Origin: Oscillospiraceae bacterium | GTDB lineage: Bacteria; Bacillota; Clostridia; Oscillospirales; Ruminococcaceae | NCBI GenBank assembly: GCA_017483405.1 | Contig: JAFUWP010000186.1 | Coordinates: 1 to 7,327, forward strand | DNA: 7,327 nucleotides | Direction: 5' to 3' | Part shown: positions 6,449 through 7,327 of the stretch, in pieces | Layout: each line of letters opens with the position of its first letter | How positions within the stretch are numbered: position 1 is the first letter of the stretch | The notes under the pieces: model-generated | Database searches by the model: none | What the model was told of the DNA's origin: nothing | The model's input: the letters and a program-made list of their open reading frames with translations, nothing else | Translations under genes and position numbers: made by a program

Positions 6449-6477
6449 ATGATAACACAAATCCGGAAAGATGTCAA
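6449..6477 (-). promoter_or_regulatory. SigA-type promoter of the R-M operon
   Basis: On the minus strand, a perfect TTGACA (6472-6477) and TATCAT (6449-6454) are separated by 17 bp. Predicted transcription starts near 6442, giving a leader of about 45 nt. The -35 box lies 4 bp beyond the ftsH terminator stem. No controller-protein box or GATC site overlaps it, so expression is probably constitutive. Confidence 0.85.
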
Positions 6478-6480
6478 ATA

Positions 6481-6510
6481 AAAAATCTCCGTCCAGAGAC
6501 GGAGATTTTT
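6481..6510 (-). terminator. Intrinsic terminator of ftsH
   Basis: A 13-bp perfect stem is present: AAAAATCTCCGTC (6481-6493), a 4-nt loop, and GACGGAGATTTTT (6498-6510). On the minus strand the stem is followed by a T-run. It lies 8 bp after the ftsH TAA and directly before the R-M operon promoter. The A/T arms make it potentially bidirectional. Confidence 0.92.
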
Positions 6511-6518
6511 GTGATAAA

Positions 6519-7327
6519 TTATTCTTCAGTAAAATCCTGAGTCTGGGAAACAGAAGTTTCTACAGGATTTTCGGTAAAGTTTCCGGAAGGTTCAGGAACA
6601 GAAAATTCCGGAGCAGTTTCGAGGGATTCGCCCTTCATGAGCTTCTCGAATTCAGGGGCTTCAATCTTCTCATGTTTGATGAGATACTGAGCGACTGTGT
6701 GGAGCTGGTCGATATGTGTCCGGAGAATTTCTTCTGCCTTAGCATAGCCCTGCTCGACAAAGTTTCTGATTTCGGCATCGATTTCGGCGGCGACTTCGTT
6801 GGAGTAATTGGGAGTACTGCTGAAATCGCGTCCGAGGAAGGGTTCACTCTGGTCATTACCGTAGACAACAGGGCCTAATTTTTCGCTGAAACCGTAACGG
6901 GTAATCATATTTCTGGCTGTCTGGGTAGCGCGTTCGAGGTCATTGGATGCGCCTGTAGAAATATCATCCATGATTAATTTTTCGGCAACGCGGCCGCCGA
7001 GCAGAACGATGATTTCCTCATGCATTTCTTTCAGGCTGTTATAGGACTTATCATGTTCGGGAAGGGAGAGGGTATAACCTCCGGCCATTCCTCTGGGGAT
7101 GATAGAAATCTGGTGTACTTTATCCTGATGCGGACAGTAGTAAGTGCAGATAGCGTGACCGGCTTCATGATAGGCAGTAAGCTTGACTTCCCGTTCCGTC
7201 TTGACACGGGATTTTTTCTCTGGGCCTGCGACAACTTTGATAGTCGCTTCTGCAATATCCTGATTCGTGATAGCTTTTCTGTCAGCTCTTGCGGCAAGCA
7301 GAGCGGCTTCGTTAGTGAGGTTTTCGA
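6519..7327 (-). CDS. ftsH: ATP-dependent zinc metalloprotease FtsH, C-terminal part (partial)
   Basis: The last 268 codons of FtsH, a membrane-anchored hexameric AAA+ protease that degrades unneeded or damaged membrane and regulatory proteins. The frame is open to the right window edge; the N-terminal TM helices and AAA ATPase domain lie outside. Visible parts are the end of the AAA lid (ENLTNEAALLAARADRKAIT), the zinc site HEAGH encoded at 7155-7169, IPRGMAGGYTL, GGRVAE, and STGASNDLERAT with the Asp that is the third zinc ligand. GFSEKLGPVVYG and a helical region follow. After EFEKLMKG the protein ends in a poorly conserved acidic, Pro/Thr/Ser-rich tail of about 36 residues. The TAA is followed by a strong terminator, so the gene is transcriptionally separate from the R-M operon. 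Confidence 0.97.
   Translation of the reverse strand, partial: ENLTNEAALLAARADRKAITNQDIAEATIKVVAGPEKKSRVKTEREVKLTAYHEAGHAICTYYCPHQDKVHQISIIPRGMAGGYTLSLPEHDKSYNSLKEMHEEIIVLLGGRVAEKLIMDDISTGASNDLERATQTARNMITRYGFSEKLGPVVYGNDQSEPFLGRDFSSTPNYSNEVAAEIDAEIRNFVEQGYAKAEEILRTHIDQLHTVAQYLIKHEKIEAPEFEKLMKGESLETAPEFSVPEPSGNFTENPVETSVSQTQDFTEE

Noticed and set aside
1..7327. CRISPR array, tRNA/rRNA genes, insertion sequences or flanking direct repeats
   Set aside because: No regularly spaced repeats, tRNA-like cloverleaf, rRNA segments, transposase-like ORFs or terminal inverted repeats were seen. The inverted repeats present are explained as terminators or local hairpins.

Overview
The window looks like chromosomal DNA from a low-to-mid-GC Firmicute of class Clostridia, probably Ruminococcus-like. 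This rests on AAAGGAG/GAGG-type ribosome binding sites, near-consensus SigA promoters with 17-bp spacers, many GC-stem plus U-run intrinsic terminators, and the character of PurA and FtsH. The genus is inference. Apart from the first two genes, everything is on the minus strand.

Layout. Bases 1-198 (+) are the tail of an unidentified gene. It is followed after 21 bp by a HAD-family phosphatase/phosphomutase (220-897, +). Convergent to it is a 132-aa minus-strand orphan (918-1316) resembling the N-terminal domain of phage baseplate/tail proteins. Its terminator lies inside the 3' end of the HAD gene. Next comes a two-gene minus-strand unit, purA (2530-3804) and a 364-aa membrane protein with a repetitive acidic N-terminus (1424-2518). 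This unit has a clear promoter at 3866-3894 and a terminator at 1355-1384. A separate unit encodes a 124-aa two-helix membrane protein (3948-4322) with its own promoter and terminator. A roughly 210-bp non-coding, hairpin-rich stretch follows (4390-4600).

A compact DpnII-type restriction-modification operon occupies 4601-6477. It consists of a Dam-type adenine methyltransferase (5513-6397) and a DpnII/MboI-type GATC endonuclease (4635-5492), with its own promoter and terminator. The methyltransferase is promoter-proximal, so protection is made first. No dpnA-like second methyltransferase and no controller gene are present. The window ends with the C-terminal half of ftsH (6519 to beyond 7327), including the HEAGH zinc site and its own terminator.

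The most notable signal is compositional. By eye, GATC, the site expected for this R-M system, occurs only twice in 7327 bp, where about 28 would be expected by chance. Both copies lie inside the R-M operon: one is in the codons of the methyltransferase's DPPY motif and one overlaps the endonuclease stop codon. The same-composition palindrome GTAC occurs at least 16 times. This fits long-term GATC avoidance in the host chromosome.
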